Source: Chloroflexota bacterium (lineage in GTDB: Bacteria; Chloroflexota; Dehalococcoidia; SZUA-161; SpSt-899). From it: a stretch of 49,588 nucleotides of DNA. The notes beneath the pieces were generated by a model. It was not told the origin of the DNA. It was given only the letters and a program-made list of their open reading frames with translations, and did no database searches. The translations under genes and the position numbers were made by a program. Location of the stretch: positions 1 through 49,588 of the forward strand of contig JABMQN010000043.1 in the NCBI GenBank assembly GCA_013203045.1. Direction: 5' to 3'. Of this stretch, positions 39,946 through 49,476 are shown one piece after another (position 1 is the first letter of the stretch; each line of letters begins with the position of its first letter).

Positions 39946-42147
39946 TTATTTCGCTGGCCTCAAGTCTGGCAACCATTCAAGCCACTTGGGCAAGTACCAG
40001 TTCCACTTCCCCAGCAATTCCATGGAGGCCGGAACCAACACCGAACGTATGATGGTCGCATCTATAAGCACAGCTACAGACAATCCAAAACCGAACTGTT
40101 GAAGCTGGACCATTTCCCCGGCAGCAACACCGGAAAATACAGCCACCATAATCAGAGCAGCCCCGGTGATAATGCCCCCTGTGGTTCGCAGCCCAAACAC
40201 AACCGATTCACTGTTATCCTGTGTCTCTTCAAAACGTTCTCTAACGCGAGTGAGGAGAAACACATGATAGTCCGTCGATAGACCAAATATCCAACATAAA
40301 AGAAAAACCGGTATCCACGCTTCGAAATGAGCTACTTGTTGCAGCCCTAATTGGTCAGCCATGAATCCCTTCTGGAACACGAGGACCACTAACCCATATG
40401 CTGCTCCCACAGAGAGTAGATTCATTAGTATCGCCTTTATTGGGACAACAATGGAGCGAAATACCACGGTCAATAACACGAAGCTCAAACAAAGGACAAA
40501 TACGAATACAAGGGGCATGTAATAACCCATTAAACTAATGTAGTCTGCGTTCCAAGCAGATATCCCTCCTACCAAAACTTCCGCTTCGACACCATTAAAA
40601 GCTGCCGGAATGTAATCATCACGTATCCTGTTTATGGCATCCATGGAATCGTCCTGAGTAGGATCTCCTCTTGGTTGAGCAGAGATTAGAGCAAGGTCTC
40701 TACTCTCATTATATCGAGTACTTGGCGAACTACTAAAGGAAGCATCATTCCCAATATCATTTTTCAAGTGCGCAATGCCTTGTTGAATCGGATCAGAATC
40801 GGTTTCTCCAACAATGACGATCTCTGTTGGTGTAACCAATCCATACGAAAAATCCTGTTCAACTATACGATAGCCTTCTTTGGCATGAAAACCATCGGGA
40901 AGCGCATCAACACCCGCAGCTCCGAGTTCAATATCGAAGATCGGAATAGTAGCAACAACAAGTATTGCTGAAGCAGCTATTGCACTAAAGATAGGCCAAC
41001 GAGTGACCTTCCTGGCTACCCAATCCCAAAACCCTCCTTCTCTTCCGCCGGCAAACATTCGTGAATTCAACCCAACAAATGGTACACGTAACGCATCGAT
41101 CCTATCACCCAGTAGACTGAGCATCGCAGGTAATAGCGTCACGGAAGCCACCACAGCAGCGATAACCACTAAAATAGCTCCGGTTGCAATGCTAATACAC
41201 GTCACCGTTGGCACCAGGACTACACCGAGAAGCGCCAGAACAACAACAACTCCACTAAAGAATATAGCGTGGCCAGCGGTGTCCCCAGCCACAACTATTG
41301 CCTCCATCTTCTCAAGACCGCGTGCTCTCTCTTCCCGGTATCGATATACAACAAACAAAGAGTAATCTATTCCGAGAGCGAAACCCATCGCTGCAATCAT
41401 GTTCGTAACAAAGAGTGAAAGATCGATCACCTGACCAATAAGCGCCGCAATACCAAGCGCAACGATAATCGAGAATATGGCGAGCAATACTGGAACCATC
41501 GCAGCCACGACCGTTCCAAATACTAATCCTAGAACAAGAAATGCTATGGGAAGACCATAAATTTCGGCCTTTTCCAAGTCATTCTTGGCAGCAATCATCG
41601 AATCCCGCATGAGGGTAGCCGGACCAGTGATGTATACCTGCATATCATAGTATTCGCTCGCCCTAGCCCTATCGATAACTTTGTGGAGTTTGTCAATATT
41701 TTCCTGGGCATCATCTACCGTACCAGCCATGACTAACGGTATTATTGTGGTATGCCTGTCATCCGAAACAAGGGCTGCTAAATTAGTTTGGTAGTAGTGA
41801 TATCCGCTTTCTACCAAATCGGTTCCCAAATCAAGGATAACTTCAAGCAATTGTTCAACAAAAATTTGAAACTCGTCACTATCGACAGTTATACTTTCAG
41901 AACGAATTATTACCACTTCCTGAGCTTTCTCTGGCCCTCGAAGACGATCTTCGAGCATTGCTTCAACTTTCATCGACTCAGTTTCTTTCGTAGGTCCATA
42001 ATCTGTGGTTGTAGTGAGTAATGTTAGTATGGAGGTTACCGAGAGCATCAGGATAAATATCCAAGCACTTATAGTGACCCAAGGACGCCCGGCACACTTG
42101 CGTGCCAGACCTTTAATTGAAAATCGAGAGCTTTTCTTGAACCACAT
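39946..42147 (-). CDS. MMPL/RND-family exporter
   Basis: 733 residues from ATG 42147 (a TTG four codons earlier is possible). Two repeats, each with an N-terminal helix, a large periplasmic loop and a bundle of helices, give about 12 membrane segments. The MMPL pattern is visible in GLPIAFLVLGLVFGTVVAAMVP, NMIAAMGFALGIDYSLFVVYRYREE and, in the second half, CWIFGLSTDYHVFLLTRVRE, with the proton-relay Asp-Tyr pairs GIDYS and STDYH. MMPL proteins export lipids, hopanoids or hydrophobic compounds. The gene starts 15 bases after a radical SAM gene, suggesting a made-and-exported lipid (inference). Confidence 0.9.
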   Translation of the reverse strand: MWFKKSSRFSIKGLARKCAGRPWVTISAWIFILMLSVTSILTLLTTTTDYGPTKETESMKVEAMLEDRLRGPEKAQEVVIIRSESITVDSDEFQIFVEQLLEVILDLGTDLVESGYHYYQTNLAALVSDDRHTTIIPLVMAGTVDDAQENIDKLHKVIDRARASEYYDMQVYITGPATLMRDSMIAAKNDLEKAEIYGLPIAFLVLGLVFGTVVAAMVPVLLAIFSIIVALGIAALIGQVIDLSLFVTNMIAAMGFALGIDYSLFVVYRYREERARGLEKMEAIVVAGDTAGHAIFFSGVVVVLALLGVVLVPTVTCISIATGAILVVIAAVVASVTLLPAMLSLLGDRIDALRVPFVGLNSRMFAGGREGGFWDWVARKVTRWPIFSAIAASAILVVATIPIFDIELGAAGVDALPDGFHAKEGYRIVEQDFSYGLVTPTEIVIVGETDSDPIQQGIAHLKNDIGNDASFSSSPSTRYNESRDLALISAQPRGDPTQDDSMDAINRIRDDYIPAAFNGVEAEVLVGGISAWNADYISLMGYYMPLVFVFVLCLSFVLLTVVFRSIVVPIKAILMNLLSVGAAYGLVVLVFQKGFMADQLGLQQVAHFEAWIPVFLLCWIFGLSTDYHVFLLTRVRERFEETQDNSESVVFGLRTTGGIITGAALIMVAVFSGVAAGEMVQLQQFGFGLSVAVLIDATIIRSVLVPASMELLGKWNWYLPKWLEWLPDLRPAK

Positions 42148-42162
42148 AATGAATACCAATAT

Positions 42163-43542
42163 TCAAAAATACTTTTCGATCCTTTCGTAAAAGCTAATAA
42201 CCGGCCACGACTTATATGAAAAGTGCCAGAATTTCTCACCGGGTTGTCCGTTGGTCTGTTGAGAAGCTGTGTATACACTGTTTGTAAAAAGACACCACGC
42301 CGATGTTTGCAGACTGCGAGTATCGCGCAATGAGCGAAAGAATCGTTTCGCGATGTTTCTCCGGCTAAAGATTTTGTTTCCCACTTTTCTCATGATTTCT
42401 CTGTACTCATCTACATCCAGGTTTTGAGGTTTGAACAGAATCTCTGTCAAATCGTATCGGGACCAATCCTCTGGGAAATTGGTGTAAAAAAGCCTACCTT
42501 CGTTTCGCAAGCGATCAAATAATCTCGTTCCTGGATATGGGGTTAGAGTACAATACTGAAGTACATCTATATGATTATCTAAAATAAAATCAAACCGCCG
42601 TTGCAACGTCTCTATCGTGTCCTCATCTGTGCCGAAGATGAATGAGCCATGGATACCAATATGATTCTCATGGATTTTCCGAATAACTCTTTCATAATCC
42701 CGGGTTAAATTTATTTTTTTGTTCATGGATTTTAGTATTTCATGGTCTTCAGATTCCATACCCAAGAAAAGTAATCGGCAGCCGGACTCCCCGAATGCTT
42801 TCAGCACCTCCTCGTTATCTGCTACGTTGAGGGCTGCGTGACTGTACCAGGCAAATTTGAGTTTCCTCTCTATCATTCCTCTCGCGAATGCAATTGCCCA
42901 GTTCTCCCTCTCGGGCCCAACGCCAACTATGTTATCGTCCACTATGAAAAGGTATTTTTTCTTGAGCGTTGCCATCTCATCAAGGACTTCTTCAACAGGA
43001 CGCTGTCGATAAGCAAATCCGTTAAACTGCGAAACCGAGCAAAATTCACAATCGTTGGGACACCCTCGCGTAGTCTGGAGCGTATCGCCAATATAGTTTT
43101 TGTGAAACAGGTCACGTCGTGGAATCACCAATCCTTTTAGGTCCGTAGGTGTCCCGAAGTATTTCTGTTTCAGTCTACCTGCGTCAGCGTCGGCAATCAC
43201 GTCGGCCCACACAGATTCCGCTTCCCCAATGACAACCGTATCTACGAATTGCAGCGCCTCGTCCGGTACCATAGAAGCATGAATCCCTCCCATAACCACA
43301 GGGATATTTTTCTCTCGGAATATCTGAGCAACTTCGTAGGCACGGTTTGCTATCGATGTGAATCCGGTTATTCCAACCAAATCACATTCCTTAAAAGTGG
43401 CAACGTCGAAATTCTCGTCTATTATCTCAATATCCCAGTGGTCTGGAGTTAACGCTGCAATATACCCCAGAGCGAGAGGAGGAAAACCAGGGAACGGGTT
43501 GTATAATGTAGGGTTGATCAGGATTAATTTATTCTTCCCCAT
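42163..43542 (-). CDS. B12-binding-type radical SAM protein
   Basis: 459 residues. Residues about 1-130 form a Rossmann-like cobalamin-binding-type domain (PPLALGYIAALTPD, VMGGIHASMVPDEAL) that lacks the DxHxxG histidine motif. The radical SAM cluster is CPNDCEFC (Cys161, Cys165, Cys168), followed by VIDDNIVG-like FIVDDNIVG, GMESEDHEILKSMNKK, GSFIFGTDEDT and a C-terminal TLTPYPGTRLFDRL. The layout resembles the BchE/HpnP/HpnJ group (DUF4070-like C-terminus), which includes hopanoid and porphyrin-modifying enzymes. The partner MMPL exporter fits lipid modification, but the substrate is not identified. Confidence 0.85.
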   Translation of the reverse strand: MGKNKLILINPTLYNPFPGFPPLALGYIAALTPDHWDIEIIDENFDVATFKECDLVGITGFTSIANRAYEVAQIFREKNIPVVMGGIHASMVPDEALQFVDTVVIGEAESVWADVIADADAGRLKQKYFGTPTDLKGLVIPRRDLFHKNYIGDTLQTTRGCPNDCEFCSVSQFNGFAYRQRPVEEVLDEMATLKKKYLFIVDDNIVGVGPERENWAIAFARGMIERKLKFAWYSHAALNVADNEEVLKAFGESGCRLLFLGMESEDHEILKSMNKKINLTRDYERVIRKIHENHIGIHGSFIFGTDEDTIETLQRRFDFILDNHIDVLQYCTLTPYPGTRLFDRLRNEGRLFYTNFPEDWSRYDLTEILFKPQNLDVDEYREIMRKVGNKIFSRRNIAKRFFRSLRDTRSLQTSAWCLFTNSVYTASQQTNGQPGEKFWHFSYKSWPVISFYERIEKYF

Positions 43543-43755
43543 AGTGCTTATATATCTTTTAATTAGCTAGCTGGTAGTGCTAAAAGCCCGAGGGCAGGCA
43601 GTTAAGGTTTCCACTATCCTACACAACACACAACAAAATAGTCAAGGATAACGAGGATAATTGCAGAGTTCTCATTGTGGACTTGTAGGAGCTATAAGAG
43701 TATGTATCGCAAAACATGTTACAAACACAGATGCAATCCGCAAAAGTATTTCGAT
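43543..43755. other. Intergenic region without a recognisable feature
   Basis: About 210 bases between the radical SAM gene and galE, both on the minus strand. I see no gene, convincing promoter or hairpin terminator; sequence is AT-rich. Confidence 0.4.
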
Positions 43756-44787
43756 CTATTCATAACCATTGGGATTATTAGATTGCCACCGCCAAATATC
43801 TGCACACATCTCATCTACGAATCGTTCGGCTGACCATCCCAATTCAGCTTGAGCCTTTGCTGCATCAGCGTAACATGCGGCAATATCACCTTGACGGCGT
43901 TCCACGGTCTTGTATGGTATCTTTTTACCGGAAGCTTTCTCAAATCCAGATATCATTTCGAGAACACTGCTCCCTTGTCCAGTTCCAAGGTTATAAATGA
44001 CAACCCCAGGATTCGACATAAGCTTCGGCAAGGTCTTCACATGCCCAATGGCCAGATCTACAACATGGATATAGTCCCTCACACCTGTTCCATCCGATGT
44101 AGGATAATCGTTTCCGAACACTGCTAGTTCAGTTAGCTTGCCAACTGCAACCTGTGCAATATAGGGAAGCAAATTGTTTGGAATCCCATTCGGGTCCTCT
44201 CCAATCCGGCCACTTGAATGAGAGCCCACCGGATTGAAGTATCGTAAAATGGCTATATTCCACTCGTTATCCGAATGATGAAGATCTTTAAGTATTTCCT
44301 CGATCATGAATTTCGTGCGACCATATGGATTCGTGGGTGAAAGAGGAAAGTCTTCTTTTATCGGAAGTTCTTCAGGATCACCGTAGACCGTAGCGGACGA
44401 GCTGAAGACTATATTCTTAACATTGTATTCACTCATTACCTGACACAGAACAAGTGTTGCCACGATGTTATTGTGGTAGTAGCTCAATGGAAAAGCCACA
44501 GATTCACCGACAGCTTTGAGGCCCGCAAAATGAATGACTGCATCAATAGATTTGGCAGCAAATATAGCACTGAGGGGTTCCCTGTCAAGCAGATCAATCC
44601 TTCTGAAATCCAAGGACTTGCCAGTAATCTCTTGTACTCTACGCAGAGACTCTTCTTTGCTATTACTCAGGTTATCTATGGCAACTACCTCATACCCCGC
44701 TTCCAGAAGTTCAACGCAGGTATGGCTACCAATATAGCCTGCCGCACCTGTTACCAGTATAGTCTGTGGTTCTTTGTCATGATTCAT
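43756..44787 (-). CDS. galE: UDP-glucose 4-epimerase
   Basis: 343 residues of the extended short-chain dehydrogenase family. NAD-binding ILVTGAAGYIGSHTCVELLEAG at the N-terminus, DNLSNS, VIHFAGLKAVGES, the active-site SSSATVYG and YGRTKFMIEEIL with the catalytic Tyr and Lys, ILRYFNPVGSH, and VRDYIHVVDLA. It interconverts UDP-glucose and UDP-galactose (or the N-acetyl forms). It lies 9 bases after the phosphohexomutase gene, in the same direction. Confidence 0.94.
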   Translation of the reverse strand: MNHDKEPQTILVTGAAGYIGSHTCVELLEAGYEVVAIDNLSNSKEESLRRVQEITGKSLDFRRIDLLDREPLSAIFAAKSIDAVIHFAGLKAVGESVAFPLSYYHNNIVATLVLCQVMSEYNVKNIVFSSSATVYGDPEELPIKEDFPLSPTNPYGRTKFMIEEILKDLHHSDNEWNIAILRYFNPVGSHSSGRIGEDPNGIPNNLLPYIAQVAVGKLTELAVFGNDYPTSDGTGVRDYIHVVDLAIGHVKTLPKLMSNPGVVIYNLGTGQGSSVLEMISGFEKASGKKIPYKTVERRQGDIAACYADAAKAQAELGWSAERFVDEMCADIWRWQSNNPNGYE

Positions 44788-44796
44788 AAAGATTGC

Positions 44797-46215
44797 CTAC
44801 ACCTGCAATATCTTTCGCCCTTCAGACACCAATGCCTTGGCTCTGTCAAGGCTCTCGGCCTCGGAATAGATACGCAGTAGGGGTTCTGTCCCTGAGAAAC
44901 GCATGAGCAGCCATGAACCATCTGCAAGACGGAAATGATAGCCATCAATAGTATTTGCATTAACAACTTCTGTCCCGCCAATGCTTTTAGGCATACTGTC
45001 ATTCAAACGGCCAACAATTACTTCACGATCTTCTGCCGGGAATTCTACATCATTACGGTGATAATGATGAGGCCCTACCTTACTATATAGATACTTTACA
45101 AGTTCTGAAGGACTCTTTTTGGTCTTAACCATAAAATCAAGTATCAACAAACCTGAAAGCACACCGTCCCGCTCCGGTATATGCCCTCGATACCCAAATC
45201 CACTACTCTCCTCACCCCCGATAAGGGCATTTTCCTTCTCCATTATCGGCGCTACGTGTTTGAAACCAACTTTTGTTTCAAAAACAGGAACATTGTATAA
45301 TTCACCAAGCCTGTTAATCATACCGGTAGTGGTCACTGTCTTGACCAAGGCTCCGCGTTCGCCCTGAATTTCAAGCAGATAGAAAGCAAGTAATCCGAAT
45401 ATCTGAAGTGGGGTTAATGGTTCTCCGTTCTCATCCACAATACCCACACGATCAGCATCACCATCAGTAGCGACCCCGATATCTGCCTTTTGTTCTCGAA
45501 TGAACTGGCACAACTCCGTTAAGTTAGACGCAATGGGCTCCGGTTGTTTCATTCCAGGAAAAGAAGGATTTCGTTCCTGGTGTATTTCTATGACTTGGGT
45601 TTTTGCTGGTCCGATTATATTTTTGAGATAACCAGACCCGGCGCCAAACATGGGATCTGCCACAACTTTAAAACCTGCCTGCCGTATTCCCTCTAAATCA
45701 ACCAACTTAGCTATCTGTTCAGCAAATATCGGATAGAGGTCAACATACTCTATCGTGCCTTGTTCCAATGCCTGCTCAAGCGAAATTGACTTTACGCGAT
45801 TCTTCGCGATAATATCAGGAATGCGCTTTTCGATTTCAGCTTCCACCTCCGGGGGTGCACTGGCCCCACCGGCCGTCTTGATTTTAAAACCATTCCATTC
45901 CGGAGGATTATGGCTGGCAGTAATGACGATCGCTCCAGCAGCATTGAAGTGTAAAGTACCAAAGCTCACCACTTGAGTTGGAGTAGCACCAGATGTTAGA
46001 CGCACCTTGATACCATTTGCTGCCATTACTTCAGCCGCGGCAGGAGCAAAACGCTCTGAGGCAAATCGAGTATCATAACCTATTACGATACCTCGCGAGG
46101 CAACCCCTGATTCCAACAGGTATTCCGCCATACCTTGAGCACAGTATCTGACGTTTTGAACAGTGAACTCATCCGCTATGATGGCTCGCCATCCATCAGT
46201 GCCAAACTTGATCAT
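44797..46215 (-). CDS. Phosphoglucomutase/phosphomannomutase family protein
   Basis: 472 residues from ATG 46215, chosen because GGAGG lies just upstream and the family begins IKFGTDGWR; the open frame runs 23 codons further. The phosphoserine loop is ITASHNPPEWNGFK (Ser101), the metal loop ATDGDADRVGI, the sugar loop GGEESSGFGY, and the phosphate-binding loop RFSGTEPLLRIY. It interconverts hexose 1- and 6-phosphates; whether glucose, mannose or glucosamine cannot be told. Its position beside galE and opposite glmS suits UDP-sugar supply. Confidence 0.92.
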   Translation of the reverse strand: MIKFGTDGWRAIIADEFTVQNVRYCAQGMAEYLLESGVASRGIVIGYDTRFASERFAPAAAEVMAANGIKVRLTSGATPTQVVSFGTLHFNAAGAIVITASHNPPEWNGFKIKTAGGASAPPEVEAEIEKRIPDIIAKNRVKSISLEQALEQGTIEYVDLYPIFAEQIAKLVDLEGIRQAGFKVVADPMFGAGSGYLKNIIGPAKTQVIEIHQERNPSFPGMKQPEPIASNLTELCQFIREQKADIGVATDGDADRVGIVDENGEPLTPLQIFGLLAFYLLEIQGERGALVKTVTTTGMINRLGELYNVPVFETKVGFKHVAPIMEKENALIGGEESSGFGYRGHIPERDGVLSGLLILDFMVKTKKSPSELVKYLYSKVGPHHYHRNDVEFPAEDREVIVGRLNDSMPKSIGGTEVVNANTIDGYHFRLADGSWLLMRFSGTEPLLRIYSEAESLDRAKALVSEGRKILQV

Positions 46216-46399
46216 AGGCCTCCTTCCTCGTACTACATACAAGGTAACTCTCTGAATTATTTCCTTTTTGATCACAGTTGTCAAGAAAAGTAATTCGACA
46301 CTTCTTGTTGCCGATCACAATATTAAGTATGAACTACAGTGTAACTTCCTTGCCATAGTACTTATCTCTCATTAATTTACAATGGTTTGTTCCTGAAAT

Positions 46400-46464
46400 T
46401 TCACCCAATATTTACTAACCTTTTACCAGATTTGACTCATATTTTTACTTTCAGGTGCTACGGT
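46400..46464 (+). promoter_or_regulatory. Five phased TTNAC(C/T) boxes and extended -10 upstream of glmS
   Basis: Boxes start at 46400 (TTCACC), 46411 (TTTACT), 46422 (TTTACC), 46432 (TTGACT) and 46444 (TTTACT), so all lie on one face of the helix. Twelve bases after the last box starts TGC-TACGGT, an extended -10-like element (46456-46464). The ATG of glmS is about 60 bases further. The same arrangement occurs at 48390-48454. Direct hexamers at 11-bp period are typical of OmpR/PhoB-family regulators such as PhoP and SphR. Confidence 0.55.
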
Positions 46465-46522
46465 TAACCCTACAAGAGATAAGAAGAACTCTTTCATCGC
46501 TGATTCAGGAGGACCAAATCAC

Positions 46523-48307
46523 ATGTGTGGAATTGTAGGATATATCGGCAAAGCATCAGCCAAACCCATACTGTTAAATGCACTTAGCACCCTGGAATAT
46601 CGTGGCTACGACTCCTGCGGAATAGCGATTCGTAACGATAGCATCGATATATATAAGGATATAGTTAGGGTTGAGGTGATGCAAAAAGAATCCCCCACGC
46701 TCAACGGAACTACAGGTATAGGGCACACCAGATGGGCAACTCATGGCGAACCATCCTCAACAAATTCTCATCCACATACTGATTGCAGCGGTAAGTTTGC
46801 GGTGGTCCACAACGGAATAATCAGCAATTTTCAAAAACTGAGACAGCAATTGATAGCTGAAGGTCATGTTTTTACTTCCGAGACGGATAGTGAAGTCATA
46901 CCACATATGATCGAGAAATACTACGATGGCGTGCTTGAGGAAGCAGTTCAGGCTGCTCTGGACGAGATAGAAGGTTCCTATGCCATCGCTGTCCTGACAG
47001 CAGATGAAGACATTTTGATAGCTGCGAGGAAAGACAGCCCCTTAATCATTGGAGTGGGTGATGGAGAGATGTTTATCGCCTCAGATGTTCCGGCAGTGCT
47101 GGATTACACCGATAGAGTCATTTATCTGGAAGATCGAGACCTTGCGGTCATCACAAAAGATAGCTTCAAGATAACCAGTGATGGAACCGAAATCAAAAGA
47201 GCTGAACACAGAGCAACCTGGAGCAAAGAAGACGTTCAGAAAGCAGGTTATGAACACTTCATGCTAAAGGAAATCAATGAACAGCCAAGAGTGATACAAA
47301 ATACTATCGGAGATTACTTGGTATCAGGAGAGCCATCTTCGGATGCTGAGTTTAAGTTCGATGAAGAGTTGCGCGATTTATCGATAGTAGCATGCGGTAC
47401 TTCTTACCATGCTGGATTGGTTGGCAAATATATCATCGAGGAGCTACATGGAATACCCGTCAGAGTAGACCTGGCTTCTGAATTCAACCACGGTCGCCGC
47501 ATGATCCCCACAAGTATGGCAATTGCCATAACTCAATCGGGTGAGACCGCTGATGTATTGTCCACACTCAAGAGATTCCGGGAAGAATCTGTAAGAACGG
47601 TTGCCATCACCAATGTACCAGGCAGTTCCGCCAGCAGGGTAGCCAACGATACTATTTACACAAAGGCTGGCCCGGAAGTCAGTGTAGCAGCCACAAAAAG
47701 CTTTATTGCTCAATTAATATCCCTGTATCAATTCACTCTATCCTGCCCTGGACTGCACAGAGGGATAAGAGAGAGCTTGCTTGCGGAATTGCGGCAGATG
47801 CCAAACAAGATTGAACAGGTTCTTGATGGTGCATGCCGGATTGTGAACGTCGCCAAATTCCTGGCAAAACACGATAATGTGTTCTTCATCGGCCGAGGAA
47901 TAAACCATCCCATCGCCCTCGAAGGCGCACTTAAATTGAAGGAGATTTCATATATTCATGCGGAAGGTTATGCCGCAGGCGAATTAAAGCATGGATCGAT
48001 CGCCTTGCTGCAAGAAAATACACCGATTATAGCGATCGTCGCTAATGACAACACCCGCGATGCCATGATCTCCAGTATAAATCAAGCCAAAGCCAGAAGC
48101 GCACCGGTTATAGCACTGGCTGATGAGGATGATGAAGACATTGGTTCACTGGTCGATTATGTTATCCGTCTGCCTCGCACCGGCAATATGTTTACCCCTG
48201 TAACAAATGCAGTAGCGCTGCAACTGCTTGCCTATCACACAGCAAAGCATCGAGGTTGTCCAATTGATTTCCCTCGGAACCTGGCTAAGAGTGTCACAGT
48301 AGAATAG
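46523..48307 (+). CDS. glmS: Glutamine-fructose-6-phosphate aminotransferase (isomerizing)
   Basis: 594 residues. It makes glucosamine 6-phosphate from fructose 6-phosphate and glutamine, the entry to amino-sugar envelope precursors. The N-terminal Ntn amidotransferase has the nucleophile Cys2 in MCGIVGYIG, EYRGYDSCGIAI, GHTRWATHG and HTDCSGKFAVVHNGII. The two SIS domains have CGTSYHAGLVGKY, ITQSGETADVLSTLK and the C-terminal KEISYIHAEGYAAGELKHG, ending NLAKSVTVE. GGAGG precedes the ATG. It lies under the phased box array and ahead of a glycosyltransferase with the same array. Confidence 0.96.
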   Translation: MCGIVGYIGKASAKPILLNALSTLEYRGYDSCGIAIRNDSIDIYKDIVRVEVMQKESPTLNGTTGIGHTRWATHGEPSSTNSHPHTDCSGKFAVVHNGIISNFQKLRQQLIAEGHVFTSETDSEVIPHMIEKYYDGVLEEAVQAALDEIEGSYAIAVLTADEDILIAARKDSPLIIGVGDGEMFIASDVPAVLDYTDRVIYLEDRDLAVITKDSFKITSDGTEIKRAEHRATWSKEDVQKAGYEHFMLKEINEQPRVIQNTIGDYLVSGEPSSDAEFKFDEELRDLSIVACGTSYHAGLVGKYIIEELHGIPVRVDLASEFNHGRRMIPTSMAIAITQSGETADVLSTLKRFREESVRTVAITNVPGSSASRVANDTIYTKAGPEVSVAATKSFIAQLISLYQFTLSCPGLHRGIRESLLAELRQMPNKIEQVLDGACRIVNVAKFLAKHDNVFFIGRGINHPIALEGALKLKEISYIHAEGYAAGELKHGSIALLQENTPIIAIVANDNTRDAMISSINQAKARSAPVIALADEDDEDIGSLVDYVIRLPRTGNMFTPVTNAVALQLLAYHTAKHRGCPIDFPRNLAKSVTVE

Positions 48308-48389
48308 GACTATGAGTACACTTATTTACTTTATCATATCGTGTAACCATAATCGTGACACGTTTTCGCGACAAAAATTCAACAGATTA

Positions 48390-48454
48390 TTCACCAAGCT
48401 TGACCAAATATTTACCTTCCATTTACCTGAATATTTACTTTACGATGATACTGT
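48390..48454 (+). promoter_or_regulatory. Five phased TTNAC(C/T) boxes and extended -10 upstream of the glycosyltransferase
   Basis: Boxes start at 48390 (TTCACC), 48400 (TTGACC), 48411 (TTTACC), 48422 (TTTACC) and 48434 (TTTACT). TGA-TACTGT (48446-48454) starts 12 bases after the last box, exactly as at glmS. The leader then runs about 65 bases to the ATG, with TTGGAGAA as ribosome-binding site. Confidence 0.55.
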
Positions 48455-48518
48455 GAGTATGGCATCAGGGAAAAGTGGTCAAATTACCAATAATACACCT
48501 TGTTTTTGGAGAATTTAA

Positions 48519-49412
48519 ATGATACAGAACCAGACCTTCATCGGAGTCAACCTGACAGATGCCATGGATGCCGTTATAGTCCAATCTGGGGTAGTTCCCC
48601 AGATTATCACAAAATCACCCTACAAGCCAAAGATCATAGCCGGTATTCCAGCTTATAACGAAGAACAATTCATTAGCGAAATAGTCCGCAAAACCAGCAG
48701 GTTTGTGGATGAAGTTATAGTAGTAGACGATGGTTCTACCGACCGGACAGTTCAGGTAGCCGAAGCCGCAGGAGCCACAGTAATCAGACATAAGGTCAAT
48801 AGAGGTGCTGGCGCTGCTACTGAAACTTGTTTCAAGGAAGCCCGAAAAAGAGGGGCTGATGTTTTGGTCACATTGGATGGTGACGGTCAACACAACCCAG
48901 ACGAAATCAATGATGTCGCTGGTCCGGCTCTTTCGGGAGAAGCTGACCTAGTAATTGGTTCAAGATTTATTGAGAATCACAACAACATGCCCATATACAG
49001 AAGATTAGGCATCAACGTCATTACCTGGTTGTGCAACTTTGGCTCGAAAGAAAGAATAACCGATACTCAATGCTGCTTCCGTGCATACGGAAAGAAGGCA
49101 ATACACACATTGGGCAGCAATGAAGAAGGTTTTGGCTTCAGTATTGACCTGCTGATACAGTCAAGGGACAAAGACTTAAACATCGCTGAGGTACCTATCT
49201 CCTGCATCTATCATTCAGACTGTCATACTGAAAACCCTGTCACACATGGACTCGGAGTTGCCTATTCCGTACTCAAGTTCCGGCTTAAGAGTAGATGGAA
49301 TGCGCTAACGAACACACCATCCAAAAAGCCGGATGCAATAGTGTCTGAAAGCGACGTAAGACCAATGAATGGTTCGCCAGCGCTAGCGGATCGAACAGCT
49401 ATGCCAAACTAG
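48519..49412 (+). CDS. Family 2 glycosyltransferase
   Basis: 297 residues of the GT-A fold, resembling dolichol/polyprenol-phosphate sugar transferases. After a 35-residue N-terminal extension: IIAGIPAYNEEQFISEIV, VIVVDDGSTDRT, RHKVNRGAGAATETCFKEA, VTLDGDGQHNPDEI with the metal-binding DxD, VIGSRFI, and DTQCCFRAYGKKAI. There is no C-terminal membrane segment. The last 40 residues are low in complexity. Donor probably a nucleotide sugar; the acceptor is unknown. Its regulation appears shared with glmS. Confidence 0.9.
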   Translation: MIQNQTFIGVNLTDAMDAVIVQSGVVPQIITKSPYKPKIIAGIPAYNEEQFISEIVRKTSRFVDEVIVVDDGSTDRTVQVAEAAGATVIRHKVNRGAGAATETCFKEARKRGADVLVTLDGDGQHNPDEINDVAGPALSGEADLVIGSRFIENHNNMPIYRRLGINVITWLCNFGSKERITDTQCCFRAYGKKAIHTLGSNEEGFGFSIDLLIQSRDKDLNIAEVPISCIYHSDCHTENPVTHGLGVAYSVLKFRLKSRWNALTNTPSKKPDAIVSESDVRPMNGSPALADRTAMPN

Positions 49413-49445
49413 TCAAAGCATCGACTCCTATATCAAATCGTTACG

Positions 49446-49476
49446 AAAACTCCGGCAAATTTGCCGGAGTTTTTTT
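49446..49476 (+). terminator. Rho-independent terminator
   Basis: A perfect inverted repeat of 14-base arms centred at 49459-49460 (arm starts AAAACTCCGGCAAA) ends in a run of seven T. It lies 34 bases after the glycosyltransferase stop. The remaining 110 bases to the window end show no further feature. Confidence 0.85.

Noticed and set aside
46216-46522. glmS ribozyme or other riboswitch upstream of glmS
   Set aside because: I could not find a ribozyme core or conserved riboswitch elements; the region is better explained by the box array and a short leader.
48312-48518. Short plus-strand frame between glmS and the glycosyltransferase
   Set aside because: It covers the phased TTNACC boxes and the putative promoter, has no good ribosome-binding site and looks like chance coding.
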